Under the pieces are notes generated by a model. That model made no database searches. It worked only from the letters and a program-made list of their open reading frames with translations, and had not been told where the DNA came from. DNA of 64,000 bases. Origin: Dyella jiangningensis. GTDB lineage: Bacteria; Pseudomonadota; Gammaproteobacteria; Xanthomonadales; Rhodanobacteraceae. Below, piece after piece: positions 1 through 8,261 of this stretch (position 1 is the first letter of the stretch; each line of letters starts with the position of its first letter). The stretch is taken from positions 1,860,001-1,924,000 of the forward strand of contig CP007444.1 in assembly GCA_000632805.1 (NCBI GenBank). Direction: 5' to 3'. Both the position numbers and the translations under genes were made by a program.

Positions 1-1024
1 AGGTTGCGTCCAGATGCTGTTGCTCGTTGATGAAGAGCCCATTCACCGTGACAAGGTGGTCGCCACCCGAGAGAAACTGATAGCTCGCATCGACGCCGTA
101 GTCATCGAACTTGTCGGTTGCGCCCGAGATTGCCGCGGCGTTGCCGTCCGCGTTGGTCCCTACAAGGCCGCGCGCCGCATGGAGCAGGAAGCCGCCCACC
201 TCGACGTTGCCCGACGGTATGGTCCAGGTGTAGGAGACTCTCGCGTAGGGCGCCGTGCCCGAAATTCGCCCGCCGAAATCGGCGTTGACGGCACGCAGGA
301 AAGCCGGCGACAAACTGCGATACAGACCCCCTTCGAGATACAGCGCGCCCTTGACCTGGGTGTAGATGTTGACGCCTACCACCTGTCCTGCGAATCCACC
401 CATCAACATCGGCGTCGCCGGCGCTCCCGGCGCCAGGTCGGGCGCCATATAGGGAAACTGCCATGCGGGTGCCGTGTTGAAGACGTCCGTGACGGTGGGA
501 TTGTTGTTGAGCGACACGCCCCATATCGCCGATTGCCCGGCAATGGAATAGGGGTGCGCATAGCGCAGGTCACTGTTGTCCCAGCCGAGCAGGCCGCCGT
601 TCTCCGAATACGTGGCCTGCGCCATGACGCCGAGATGGTCGCTCAGCCGGCTCGCCAGAAACACCGATGCCTGCTGCAGCTCCGTATTGTTGTTCGTGCT
701 GAAATCGTCCGCGGGCGGCGAGGTCTGCGCCTTCTGCGTCTTGGTGAAGCTCTCTACCAGCATCATCGACAACGGCACCTTGGTATCGTCGCCCGCCTTC
801 AGCGTGTACCCCAGCAACTTGAACTGACGGCCGAACGGCGTGAGCTGAGGCCCAAAGCCGCCGACGTGGCAGGCCACGCATGGCTGATGGGTCTGCCGCG
901 CAAAGGAGGGTACGGCTCGCGCATGCGGTGCCCAGGCGAGCAATGCGCATAGCAGGAAGAGCCATGCCGGCAGGGTACGGCGATGCCACGTCCAGCCTGC
1001 AGCCGTCACGAAAGTCATGTTCAT
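1..1024 (-). CDS. Cyc2-like fused monoheme cytochrome c-porin, partial
   Basis: An open frame of 341 codons without a stop runs off the left edge. Residues 1-37 form a signal peptide with an AxA cleavage motif. They are followed by FARQT and one c-type heme motif, CVACH, at residues 49-53, then GRQFKLLGYTL. From about residue 105 the chain looks like an outer-membrane beta-barrel: alternating aromatic/polar strands and Gly/Asn-rich turns, with no second CxxCH. This layout is that of the Cyc2 fused cytochrome-porins that take electrons from Fe(II) outside the cell. The start at 1024 has a GGGAG ribosome site 7 nt upstream. The gene is divergent from a HiPIP gene and shares with it a Crp/Fnr-type operator. 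The rest of the barrel is outside the window, so a different outer-membrane heme protein remains possible. Certain: secreted, monoheme, barrel-like. Inferred: the Cyc2 role. Confidence 0.75.
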   Translation of the reverse strand, partial: MNMTFVTAAGWTWHRRTLPAWLFLLCALLAWAPHARAVPSFARQTHQPCVACHVGGFGPQLTPFGRQFKLLGYTLKAGDDTKVPLSMMLVESFTKTQKAQTSPPADDFSTNNNTELQQASVFLASRLSDHLGVMAQATYSENGGLLGWDNSDLRYAHPYSIAGQSAIWGVSLNNNPTVTDVFNTAPAWQFPYMAPDLAPGAPATPMLMGGFAGQVVGVNIYTQVKGALYLEGGLYRSLSPAFLRAVNADFGGRISGTAPYARVSYTWTIPSGNVEVGGFLLHAARGLVGTNADGNAAAISGATDKFDDYGVDASYQFLSGGDHLVTVNGLFINEQQHLDAT

Positions 1025-1031
1025 GATGCGT

Positions 1032-1065
1032 CTCCCAAGCAGCGAGCCTGTCGGCAGCTTGGGAG
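1032..1065 (-). promoter_or_regulatory. Inverted repeat overlapping the cytochrome-porin ribosome binding site
   Basis: A perfect 9-bp inverted repeat (CTCCCAAGC at 1032-1040 and GCTTGGGAG at 1057-1065, 16-nt loop) includes the GGGAG ribosome site of the gene starting at 1024. In RNA it would hide that site. However, the predicted start of transcription from the nearby operator is near 1048, inside the loop. In that case the repeat would act only on DNA or on a longer transcript. Confidence 0.4.
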
Positions 1066-1123
1066 CATGGGTAAACGGTTCATTGACGGAAATCAGCTAA
1101 ACCGCGGGTCGGTTCCTTATCGT
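1056..1123. promoter_or_regulatory. Bidirectional Crp/Fnr-type promoter, cytochrome-porin and HiPIP
   Basis: The palindrome TTGACGGAAATCAG lies at 1083-1096. A -10-like hexamer starts 28.5 nt from its centre on both sides: TATCGT at 1118-1123 towards the HiPIP and CAAGCT at 1061-1056 towards the cytochrome-porin. The spacing equals class II activation (operator at -41.5) in both directions. Confidence 0.7.
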
Positions 1124-1221
1124 GGCATCAGGCGGCGGATGTCCGGGTCGCCGTGGTTGGTACACCTGAATCGTCGTGATGCCGCATGGCCGAAGGTCCA
1201 TGCCGCCAAGGAGAAACGTCC

Positions 1222-1554
1222 ATGTCCACGCAAAACGAAGGGTGCGAAGCGCGCCGCCATTTTCTGAAACTGAGCGCCACGGCCGCGGCTATCGCGTGGG
1301 TCGGGACGATACCCAGGGAGTCCCGCGCCTCCGAGGCGCCCCACCTCGCCGAGGACGATGCCACCGCGAAAGTCCTCGGTTATGTCGAGGATGCAAGCAA
1401 ATCCAAGGACGCCAGGTTCAAGGCCGGCCAGAAGTGCGCCTCTTGCCAGCTCTATACGGGCGGTCCGAGCGGCTACGGCCCGTGCCAGATATTCCCGGGA
1501 AAGACCGTCAACGCCGAGGGATGGTGCAGCTCGTACATGCCGAAGAAGGCCTGA
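1222..1554 (+). CDS. High-potential iron-sulfur protein (HiPIP)
   Basis: 110 aa. It carries a twin-arginine signal (RRHFLKLS) near the N-terminus, so it is folded with its cluster before export to the periplasm. The mature part has the four HiPIP cysteines in the order CASC, GPC, GWC (spacing C-x2-C-x12-C-x13-C), which hold one 4Fe-4S cluster. HiPIPs are soluble one-electron carriers between periplasmic cytochromes and terminal reductases. The start is set by AAGGAG at 1208-1213. The gene is divergent from the cytochrome-porin and under a shared operator, so the two probably form one electron-transfer path. The HiPIP identity is secure; the partner is inferred from position. Confidence 0.93.
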   Translation: MSTQNEGCEARRHFLKLSATAAAIAWVGTIPRESRASEAPHLAEDDATAKVLGYVEDASKSKDARFKAGQKCASCQLYTGGPSGYGPCQIFPGKTVNAEGWCSSYMPKKA

Positions 1555-1562
1555 TGGGGAAG

Positions 1563-1596
1563 GGTGCCACGGCTTGCGGCTTCACGGCGTGGCACC
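1563..1596 (+). terminator. Stem-loop after the HiPIP gene
   Basis: A 9-bp perfect inverted repeat (GGTGCCACG / CGTGGCACC) lies 8 nt past the HiPIP stop, between two convergent genes. The downstream tract is pyrimidine-rich but has no clean T run, so termination is only likely. Confidence 0.45.
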
Positions 1597-1616
1597 ACCT
1601 CCGTCAGCTTCTTTCT

Positions 1617-4355
1617 TCAGGTCAGTCCGAAGCGCCGGTGCAGCCATCGCTTGACCACGTAGGTCAGCGCAAGATAGGCGGTCAGCACGAATCCCAGCAG
1701 TGGCCAATAGGCGGCGGGCAGGGGCGCAAAGCCCAGGAGCCCGCGAAGCGGCGAATGAGGCAGCCATAGCCCGACCAGGCAGATGGAGACGCTCGTGACA
1801 GCCAAGGGAAGGCTGGGCCGGCTTTCCACGAACGGCGTGCGCGCGGTGCGAATGACGTGGATGATCAGGGTCTGCGACAGCAGCGACTCGACGAACCAAC
1901 CGGTCTGGAACAAGGCGGCCTGCGCGGGCGTATGGGCGCCGAGCAGGTAGAACATGATGCCGAACGTCGCGTAATCGAAGATCGAACTGATCGGCCCGAT
2001 GCACAGGATGAAGCGGGCGATGTCATCAATCGCCCAGCGCCGCGGCGCCGCCAGGAATTCCGCGTCCACATGGTCGGTGGGAATGGTGGTCTGCGAAAAA
2101 TCGTAGAGGAGGTTGTTCGTCAGTACCTGTAGCGGCGCCATCGGCAGGAACGGCAGCCACGCGCTGGCACCCAGCACGCTGAACATGTTGCCGAAGTTGG
2201 AGCTGGCCCCCATCCGGATGTACTTGAGGATGTTGCCGAACACCTTGCGGCCTTCGATCACGCCCTCGTCCAATATGAGCAGGCTCTTTTCCAGCAGGAT
2301 GATGTCGGCCGACTCGCGCGCGATGTCCACCGCCGTGTCCACCGACACGCCCACGTCCGCCGCCTTGAAGGCGGGGCCGTCGTTGATGCCGTCTCCCAGA
2401 TAGCCCACCACGTGACCGCGACGGCGCAGCGAGGCAATCACCTGCGCTTTCTGCAGCGGTGCCAGGCGCGCGAACAGCTGGCACGAACCCACGCACTCGT
2501 CCAGCTGCGTCGGCGTCATCTGGTCCAGATCCCTGCCGAGCACGACGCCACTGACGGACAATCCCACTTCATGACAGATCTTCTTCGCGACGACGTCGTT
2601 GTCGCCGGTCAGGATCTTGATGGCGACGCCATGCCGCGCGAGCGCGGCCAGGGCTTCGCGCGCGCTGTCCTTGGGCGGGTCGAGAAAGGCGATATAGCCC
2701 AGCAGCGTAAGCTTGCATTCGTCCGATGGCGAGAAGGTGGTCTTGAGTGCATCTGCCTCGGCGTAGGCGATGGCAATGAGGCGCAGCCCGTCTTCATTGA
2801 GTTCGGTCTGGCGGCGACGAAGCTCCTCGCCGTGGCTGTCGTCAAGGACAAAGCGCTCGCCGTCGCACTCGCCATGGCTGCAGGCGGCGAGCACTTCGTC
2901 TACGGCTCCCTTGCATATGAGCAGGCGGCCCTCGGTGCCATCGACCACCACGGACATGCGTCGCCGCACGAAGTCGAACGGGATCTCGTCCACCTTGCGG
3001 TAGCCACCCGACGCGTGCAGCTTGCCGTGCAGCTCGGTGTACTTCAGCACCGCAACGTCGAGGAGGTTTTTCAGACCCGACTGGTAATAGCTGTTGAGAT
3101 AGGCGTAGTCGAGTACCTTTTCGCTTTCATGTCCGGCGAGATCGATGTGCCGCTCCAGGATCACGAGGTCCTGGGTGAGCGTGCCGGTCTTGTCCGTGCA
3201 CAGCACGTCCATCGCGCCGAAGTTCTGGATGGCGTCGAGATTCTTGACGATGACGCGCTTACGCGACATGGCCATCGCGCCTTTGGCGAGATTGATGGTC
3301 ACCTCGCTCGGCAGCATTTCCGGAGTCAGGCCGACGGCGACCGCCGTGGCGAAGATCAGTGCCTCCACCCAGTTGCCCTTGGTCAGTCCATTGATGAGGA
3401 ACACCAGCGGCGCCATGATGGCAATCAGCACGATCATCAACCATGTATACCGTGCGATGCCGCGATCGAAACTGGTTGGCTCGCGCTCGCCCGCCATGGA
3501 CTGCGCGATGCCGCCAAACAAGGCGCGCGGGCCGGTCTGCACGACCAGGGCCACGCCGGTGCCGCTGAGCACGGTCGTGCCCATGAGCCCGATGCTTTCC
3601 AGATGGGCGATTTCCGCGTCTGCATCCGTGCAGCCGACGGCATGCTTCTCGACCGGCATCGCCTCCCCGGTCAGCGCGGCCTGGTTGACGAAAAGGTCCT
3701 TGGTGGCAAGCAGGCGAAGATCCGCCGGGATCATGTCGCCAGCCGCCAGGTGGACGATGTCGCCCGGCACCAGATCCGCGAGCGGGATTTCGCGGGTCGA
3801 CGCCAGGGTATCGCCGTCACTGGCGGCGCTCGGGTCCGTGGCATCGCGGCGGGATACGGTAACCGTCACGTGCACCATGCGCCGCAGCGCCGCAGCAGCA
3901 CGGCCAGAGCGATGCTCCTGCACGAACGACAAGGTCACGCTCAGCACGACCATCACGCCGATGATGACGGCAGAGGCAAGGTTGCCGACCAGCACCGAAA
4001 CTATCGCCATGACGAACAGCAGCACATTGAGCGGATTGCCGATCTTGTGAAGCAGGGCGAGGGGCAGGCTCAGGGCTTTCTCATGGCCCACGACATTCGG
4101 GCCGAAGGTTCGAAGTCGCTCTTCGACCTGCGTAGCGTCCAGGCCGCGCGAGGAACTTCGCAATTGTTGCAAGGCTTCTTCACAACTGGCCGTCGCGCAA
4201 AGGCGAAGCTGCTTTTCGCGCGTATCCCTGTCGTTGCCGTGGTTGTGAGACGCCTGGGCGTTGCCCTTTACGTGCTCATCGTCATGGCCGTCTTCCATGG
4301 TGGCCGCAAGCGTTGGTACTGATGTCTCGCAGGGGCGGAAGGCCCGAAAGATCAT
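1617..4355 (-). CDS. mgtA: Magnesium-transporting P-type ATPase (MgtA family)
   Basis: 912 aa, P3B-type ATPase that moves Mg2+ into the cytoplasm. Visible motifs are the actuator loop LTGEAMP near residue 230, the phosphorylation site DKTGT with Asp388, and the hinge GDGINDGPAF. In the hinge the usual Ala after GDGIND is Gly. Hydrophobic segments pair at about 105-145 and 305-345, with a C-terminal block near 750-900. The N-terminal 60 residues are His/Asp-rich (DGHDDEHV, NHGNDRD), a possible metal-sensing tail. Its ATG overlaps the stop of the upstream gene by 4 nt (ATGA), so translation is probably coupled, and the operon starts at the operator near 4909. No mgtL-like leader is seen because the gene is second in its operon. 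Confidence 0.93.
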   Translation of the reverse strand: MIFRAFRPCETSVPTLAATMEDGHDDEHVKGNAQASHNHGNDRDTREKQLRLCATASCEEALQQLRSSSRGLDATQVEERLRTFGPNVVGHEKALSLPLALLHKIGNPLNVLLFVMAIVSVLVGNLASAVIIGVMVVLSVTLSFVQEHRSGRAAAALRRMVHVTVTVSRRDATDPSAASDGDTLASTREIPLADLVPGDIVHLAAGDMIPADLRLLATKDLFVNQAALTGEAMPVEKHAVGCTDADAEIAHLESIGLMGTTVLSGTGVALVVQTGPRALFGGIAQSMAGEREPTSFDRGIARYTWLMIVLIAIMAPLVFLINGLTKGNWVEALIFATAVAVGLTPEMLPSEVTINLAKGAMAMSRKRVIVKNLDAIQNFGAMDVLCTDKTGTLTQDLVILERHIDLAGHESEKVLDYAYLNSYYQSGLKNLLDVAVLKYTELHGKLHASGGYRKVDEIPFDFVRRRMSVVVDGTEGRLLICKGAVDEVLAACSHGECDGERFVLDDSHGEELRRRQTELNEDGLRLIAIAYAEADALKTTFSPSDECKLTLLGYIAFLDPPKDSAREALAALARHGVAIKILTGDNDVVAKKICHEVGLSVSGVVLGRDLDQMTPTQLDECVGSCQLFARLAPLQKAQVIASLRRRGHVVGYLGDGINDGPAFKAADVGVSVDTAVDIARESADIILLEKSLLILDEGVIEGRKVFGNILKYIRMGASSNFGNMFSVLGASAWLPFLPMAPLQVLTNNLLYDFSQTTIPTDHVDAEFLAAPRRWAIDDIARFILCIGPISSIFDYATFGIMFYLLGAHTPAQAALFQTGWFVESLLSQTLIIHVIRTARTPFVESRPSLPLAVTSVSICLVGLWLPHSPLRGLLGFAPLPAAYWPLLGFVLTAYLALTYVVKRWLHRRFGLT

Positions 4356-4831
4356 GAAATCGCCCGGGCCGGCTTGCTGCGAAAGACGTGTGGGAAGGCA
4401 TCGTGAAGATGCTGGCGAAGCTCGTCCCGCGTCAGGGCTACAAGGTCGCTTGCCAGTTCACCCGCCACGCGGGCGGCATCCGCATCGCCTATCTGCTCCC
4501 GCAGCACGCCGAGGAAGTGTGGCGGCGCCACCAGGTACAACTGGTCATAACGCTGGTGGGCGTTGGCCTCAAGCAGGTCCGAGACGATCGTATGGGCAAA
4601 GGCGTGGGCGCGCTTGTCCCGATAGCTCGTATGGGGCTCGATGACGTGACGCGCGGCGCCCGTGCTTTCCTGCGTGCGTGGCGTGCTGCGACCGGAGCCT
4701 CCCAGCTTGGGAAGTCCACGCAGGTCGGAATTGGTGTAGCAGGTGATTTCGGTCCAGGCGCTGTCTTTGTTGCTCGCCTCGAAGAGGCGTCCGCGTGCAG
4801 CATCGCTGACCAGGATCCAGATCGTGGACAT
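4352..4831 (-). CDS. Host attachment protein (AtsE/baeRF family)
   Basis: 159 aa, resembling the 'protein required for attachment to host cells' family, a cytosolic fold related to the eRF1 domain with no proven biochemistry. Family features seen are the start STIWILVSDAARGRLFE, the central segment RDKRAHAFAH and the segment LYLVAPPHFLG. Two candidate ATGs lie close together. GGAGG at 4844-4840 sits 8 nt from the ATG at 4831 but only 2 nt from the one at 4837, so 4831 is chosen. It is first in a two-gene operon with the Mg2+ ATPase (4-nt overlap), under an operator at 4909-4922. The family often lies in stress clusters; attachment in the name should not be taken literally. Confidence 0.8.
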   Translation of the reverse strand: MSTIWILVSDAARGRLFEASNKDSAWTEITCYTNSDLRGLPKLGGSGRSTPRTQESTGAARHVIEPHTSYRDKRAHAFAHTIVSDLLEANAHQRYDQLYLVAPPHFLGVLREQIGDADAARVAGELASDLVALTRDELRQHLHDAFPHVFRSKPARAIS

Positions 4832-4881
4832 CGACATATCCTCCGGCGTTTGGGCGCTGCGGCTGTAGCGCTCCGACAGGC

Positions 4882-4922
4882 AGCCTACGCGCGAGACACG
4901 CATCGGGATTGACGCGTATCAA
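4882..4922 (-). promoter_or_regulatory. Crp/Fnr-type promoter for host attachment protein-mgtA
   Basis: Palindrome TTGACGCGTATCAA at 4909-4922 (extended by a flanking A/T pair), with -10 hexamer TAGGCT at 4887-4882, starting exactly 28.5 nt from its centre. The predicted start of transcription is near 4874, 43 nt before the ATG. Confidence 0.75.
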
Positions 4923-4953
4923 TGTTGATTGCCTTTGGCGTTGCGAAGACATG

Positions 4954-4994
4954 CTGATATCGGTCAATACGAGAGGCTGACAAAGCGCGACAGT
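4954..4994 (+). promoter_or_regulatory. Crp/Fnr-type promoter for the phosphoribosyltransferase-hydrolase gene
   Basis: Palindrome CTGATATCGGTCAA at 4954-4967, with -10-like GACAGT at 4989-4994 at the same 28.5-nt offset. It lies 31 nt from the divergent operator at 4909-4922, so two separate sites serve the two directions. Confidence 0.6.
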
Positions 4995-5032
4995 GATCGC
5001 TGCGATGAGTCTGATGCGACGAGGGCCGGACC

Positions 5033-6328
5033 ATGACGCTCCTTCGGCAAACCCGATTTGCAGACCGCCTCGAGGCGGGCAACCGCTTGGCCGAGACATT
5101 GTCTTCGCTCCGAGGCCAGCATCCGCTGGTGCTGGCCATCCCGCGCGGAGGCGTGCCGATAGGTCGCGTGATCGCCGATGCGCTGGATGGTGATCTGGAT
5201 GTGGTTCTGGTTCGCAAGATCGGCGCGCCGGGCCATGAGGAGTTCGCCGTGGGGGCGATCGACGAATCAGGCCTGGTGCAGGTGGCCGATTATGCGGCCG
5301 ATGTGGGGGCCGATGAGCGGTATATAGAACGCGAGGCCGCGCTCCAGTTGGAGCGCATCTACCAGCGTCGTCAGCTGTACAGCCCCTATCGAGCCTCGCT
5401 CGACCCGAAAGGGCGGGTGGTCATCGTGGTCGACGACGGGCTTGCCACCGGAGCGACGATGCGTGCCGCGCTCGTGGCCGCACGGCGGCGTGAGCCGCTT
5501 CGGCTGATCTGTGCCGTGCCGGTGGGCTCGCCGCGCAGCCTCACCACCTTGCAGGGCATTGCCGATGACGTGGTATGCCTTCTTGCGCCGGAGGATTTCC
5601 GTGCCGTCGCCCAGTTCTACGAAGCCTTCCCGCCGGTGGAGGACAGGGAAGTCATCGACCTGCTCAAGCGCCGCCATCCCGCGGCTCCGGCGGAGGCAGT
5701 GTCGCAAGCCATGCAATTCTCCGTCGACGGTCTCACGCTGGAAGGCGACCTGCACATCCCGGCGCATGCGCGCGGGCTCGTCGTTTTCGCGCATGGCAGC
5801 GGCAGCAGTCGCTGGAGCGTCCGCAATCGTCACGTCGCGTCGGTGCTTCAGCAACATGGCATGGCGACACTGCTGTTCGATCTTTTGAGTCCGCAGGAGG
5901 ATGAAGTCACCTCGGAGCGCTTCGACGTGTTAAAGCTCGCGCGTCGCCTCGCGACCGTGGTGCAGATACTCAAGCGGACCACGCAACTGGAGCACTTCCC
6001 CATTGGCTTGTTCGGCGCCAGCACCGGGGCGGCAGCATCGATGATGATGGCTGCAGAGCATCCGGATCTCATCCGGGCGATCGTGAGTCGCGGCGGTCGC
6101 CCCGATCTCGCGGGTCGTGAGCGCCTGACGTTGGTGAGGGCGCCGACGTTGTTCATCGTGGGCGGAGCGGATACGCCGGTCATCGACGTGAATCGTGCAG
6201 CGATGGCGGCGATGCGCGCGCATGCGGAACTGACGCTGGTCCCCGGTGCCACCCATCTGTTCGAAGAGCCGGGCGCTTTGGAGCGCGTCGCTGCGCTGGC
6301 GACGAGCTGGTTTTCGCGCTGGTTGTAA
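5033..6328 (+). CDS. Phosphoribosyltransferase fused to dienelactone-hydrolase-like alpha/beta hydrolase
   Basis: 431 aa in two domains. Residues 1-215 are a type I phosphoribosyltransferase with the PRPP-binding loop VVDDGLATGAT at about 133-142 and an N-terminal IPRGG motif. Residues 225-431 are an alpha/beta hydrolase with the nucleophile elbow GASTG (Ser330), acid Asp380 (GGAD) and His408 (GATH), all in the expected order. The base used by the first domain and the ester or lactone used by the second cannot be read from sequence. The fusion is recurrent in proteobacterial stress islands. The neighbourhood also encodes PRPP-producing enzymes, so a shared PRPP metabolism is plausible but inferred. 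Its own operator lies at 4954-4967. Confidence 0.88.
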   Translation: MTLLRQTRFADRLEAGNRLAETLSSLRGQHPLVLAIPRGGVPIGRVIADALDGDLDVVLVRKIGAPGHEEFAVGAIDESGLVQVADYAADVGADERYIEREAALQLERIYQRRQLYSPYRASLDPKGRVVIVVDDGLATGATMRAALVAARRREPLRLICAVPVGSPRSLTTLQGIADDVVCLLAPEDFRAVAQFYEAFPPVEDREVIDLLKRRHPAAPAEAVSQAMQFSVDGLTLEGDLHIPAHARGLVVFAHGSGSSRWSVRNRHVASVLQQHGMATLLFDLLSPQEDEVTSERFDVLKLARRLATVVQILKRTTQLEHFPIGLFGASTGAAASMMMAAEHPDLIRAIVSRGGRPDLAGRERLTLVRAPTLFIVGGADTPVIDVNRAAMAAMRAHAELTLVPGATHLFEEPGALERVAALATSWFSRWL

Positions 6329-6339
6329 TGGGCGTTTTG

Positions 6340-6381
6340 TTGACGGCTGTCAACAGCCCTCCAGCGGTGCGTGACTACGCT
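6340..6381 (+). promoter_or_regulatory. Crp/Fnr-type promoter for hsp20
   Basis: Perfect palindrome of half-sites TTGAC/GTCAA (TTGACGGCTGTCAA, 6340-6353; flanked by G and C). -10-like TACGCT at 6376-6381 starts 29.5 nt from the centre. The predicted transcript begins near 6388, 66 nt before the Hsp20 ATG. Confidence 0.72.
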
Positions 6382-6453
6382 TTTCTGTGTCCTCTCGCTT
6401 GCGCAGCGCGAGCGCAAGGGCGCCATCCGCCTTCATTACCGGAGTGCAACATC

Positions 6454-6903
6454 ATGACGAGCTTGACACGCTGGAATCCCCTGAAAACCATCTCACGGAT
6501 TGATCCTTTCTCCGACTTCGACGAGTTCTTCCGCGGCAATGCGCTTCGCCCATCGTGGAGCAACGTCGAAGTGACCGCACCCGACGTGCGTATCGACGTC
6601 ACCGAAGACGATGGCGCGTACCGCGTGAAAGCGGACATCCCGGGCGTGGAGAAGAACGACATCGATGTCTCCATCAACGACAACCAGGTTTCCATCAGCG
6701 CTGAAATCAAGCGCGAAACGACCAGGAAGGAAGGTGAACGGACCATGGTTACGGAGCGTGCTTATGGGCAGGTCTATCGGTCATTCACCCTGCCGACCGA
6801 TGTGGAACGCGACAAGGCCGAGGCGCATTATGAGAACGGCGTGCTCTCCCTTGTGCTGCCCAAAAAGCAAAACGGCAGCGCCCGTAAGCTCACGGTCAGT
6901 TGA
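6454..6903 (+). CDS. Small heat shock protein, Hsp20/alpha-crystallin family
   Basis: 149 aa, an ATP-independent holdase chaperone that forms oligomers and keeps unfolding proteins soluble in the cytoplasm. The alpha-crystallin domain runs from about residue 38 (VEVTAPDVRIDV) through DIPGVEKNDIDV and ENGVLSLVLPK to the end. The N-terminus LTRWNPLK...DPFSDFDEFF is typical of proteobacterial Hsp20. The start at 6454 follows a GGAG about 9 nt upstream; an in-frame extension to 6328 is not domain-like and overlaps the previous stop. The next gene starts at the stop codon, so the two are probably co-translated. Control seems to be by the Crp/Fnr-type operator at 6340 rather than by a visible heat-shock promoter. 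Confidence 0.93.
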   Translation: MTSLTRWNPLKTISRIDPFSDFDEFFRGNALRPSWSNVEVTAPDVRIDVTEDDGAYRVKADIPGVEKNDIDVSINDNQVSISAEIKRETTRKEGERTMVTERAYGQVYRSFTLPTDVERDKAEAHYENGVLSLVLPKKQNGSARKLTVS

Positions 6904-8252
6904 TGCGAATGCCGCCTCCTTGCATGCGCAGGGAGGCGGCCCTTTCACTGCCGGCGGATCCCAATGCCATGCCTGTCTTTGCCGCGAGCCCCCTGGACCT
7001 CGTTCGCGCCCAGGCCGTGCGCCTGGGCGATGAGGATGCGGACTACGATGCCCTGCTCGACGCCGTAGGCGATCGTTCGTTCGTCCTCTTGGGCGAGGCG
7101 ACCCATGGCACCCGGGAGTTCTACCGGATGCGTGCCGCCATTACCCGGCGACTGATCGACGAGAAGCACTTCGATGCGGTCGCCGTGGAAGGCGACTGGC
7201 CCGACTGCCACAGGGTCAACCGTTATGTGCGCCACGAAGGCAGCGACCCTGACGCGCTCGCCGCGCTGGGTGATTTCCAGCGGTTTCCGCGTTGGATGTG
7301 GCGAAACACGGAGGTGCTCGCTTTCATCGAGTGGTTGCGCCATCGCAACGCGGAGCAGGCGACCGGATCACTCGTGGGCTTTTACGGGCTGGACATGTAC
7401 AGCCTGTACCGGTCATCGGAGGCGGTGATCGACTATCTCGAGCATGTGGATGAGGAACAGGCCGTTATCGCCCGGCGGCAGTACGCGGCCCTGGATCATG
7501 TTCGCGACCCCCAGCGCTATGGCTACGAAGCCGTGCTGGGTCTTCGTCCTGACTGCCGCATCGCCGTATGCGAGCGACTGGTCGACCTCATGCACAAGTC
7601 CTCCGTCTACCAGGACAAGGATGGCCACGATGCGGCTGACGCGTACTTCCAGGCAGAGCGCAATGCCCACGTCGTGGCGAGTGCGGAAGCCTACTATCGC
7701 GCCATGTTCGGTTCGCGCGCATCCAGCTGGAACCTGCGCGATACGCATATGGTGCAGACGTTGTTTGCCCTGCATCGCCATCTGCGTGCGCAAGGTCGAC
7801 CAGGACGCATCGTGGTCTGGGCGCACAACTCGCATCTGGGTGATGCCAGGGCCACCGACATGTCACTGGCCGGCGAGCACAACGTAGGGCAATTGATAAG
7901 GCAGGGCGCCGGCCTTGCGCAGGCGCTGCTGGTCGGCTTCACCACCTATACGGGAACGGTGACCGCAGCGCATGAATGGGGCGGAGAGCCGGAACGACGC
8001 GCCGTGAAGCCAGCCAGGTCGGACAGCTACGAGGATTTCTTCTATCGGAGTCGCCTGGACCGCTTCTATCTGTCCGTGGCCGGCACGCCCGTCGAACCGC
8101 TGCGCGAGCCCATGCTCGAGCGGGCGATTGGCGTGCTCTACCGGCCCGATACCGAGTATCAGAGCCATTACTTCCAGGCGCGACTGGCCGAGCAGTTCGA
8201 TGCGGTGTTCCACATCGATGAAAGCCAGGCGGTCGAACCGATCGACGAGTGA
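6903..8252 (+). CDS. Erythromycin esterase family protein
   Basis: About 449 aa, EreA/ChaN-like superfamily. The family signature LGEATHGTREFYRMR near residue 60 holds the Glu and His that act as general base in EreB, and AVEGDWPD and VVWAHNSHLGDA are the further conserved blocks. True erythromycin esterases hydrolyse macrolide lactones. Most homologues in environmental bacteria have unknown substrates, and nothing here shows antibiotic resistance. The start is uncertain: the ATG at 6903 overlaps the Hsp20 stop, and the ATG at 6969 would also leave the whole domain intact. It follows hsp20 in one transcription unit, so stress induction is likely. Confidence 0.82.
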   Translation: MRMPPPCMRREAALSLPADPNAMPVFAASPLDLVRAQAVRLGDEDADYDALLDAVGDRSFVLLGEATHGTREFYRMRAAITRRLIDEKHFDAVAVEGDWPDCHRVNRYVRHEGSDPDALAALGDFQRFPRWMWRNTEVLAFIEWLRHRNAEQATGSLVGFYGLDMYSLYRSSEAVIDYLEHVDEEQAVIARRQYAALDHVRDPQRYGYEAVLGLRPDCRIAVCERLVDLMHKSSVYQDKDGHDAADAYFQAERNAHVVASAEAYYRAMFGSRASSWNLRDTHMVQTLFALHRHLRAQGRPGRIVVWAHNSHLGDARATDMSLAGEHNVGQLIRQGAGLAQALLVGFTTYTGTVTAAHEWGGEPERRAVKPARSDSYEDFFYRSRLDRFYLSVAGTPVEPLREPMLERAIGVLYRPDTEYQSHYFQARLAEQFDAVFHIDESQAVEPIDE

Positions 8253-8261
8253 AGCTTGTGA

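Noticed and set aside
14..952. Long plus-strand reading frame (312 codons)
   Set aside because: It lies opposite the cytochrome-porin gene, whose frame has a signal peptide, CxxCH and barrel-like pattern. The plus frame gives an Arg/His-rich, domain-free sequence.
2412..4322. Plus-strand frame of 636 codons
   Set aside because: Antisense shadow of the Mg2+ ATPase gene, rich in His/Arg/Gln as expected from the reverse of high-GC codons; no ribosome site or domain.
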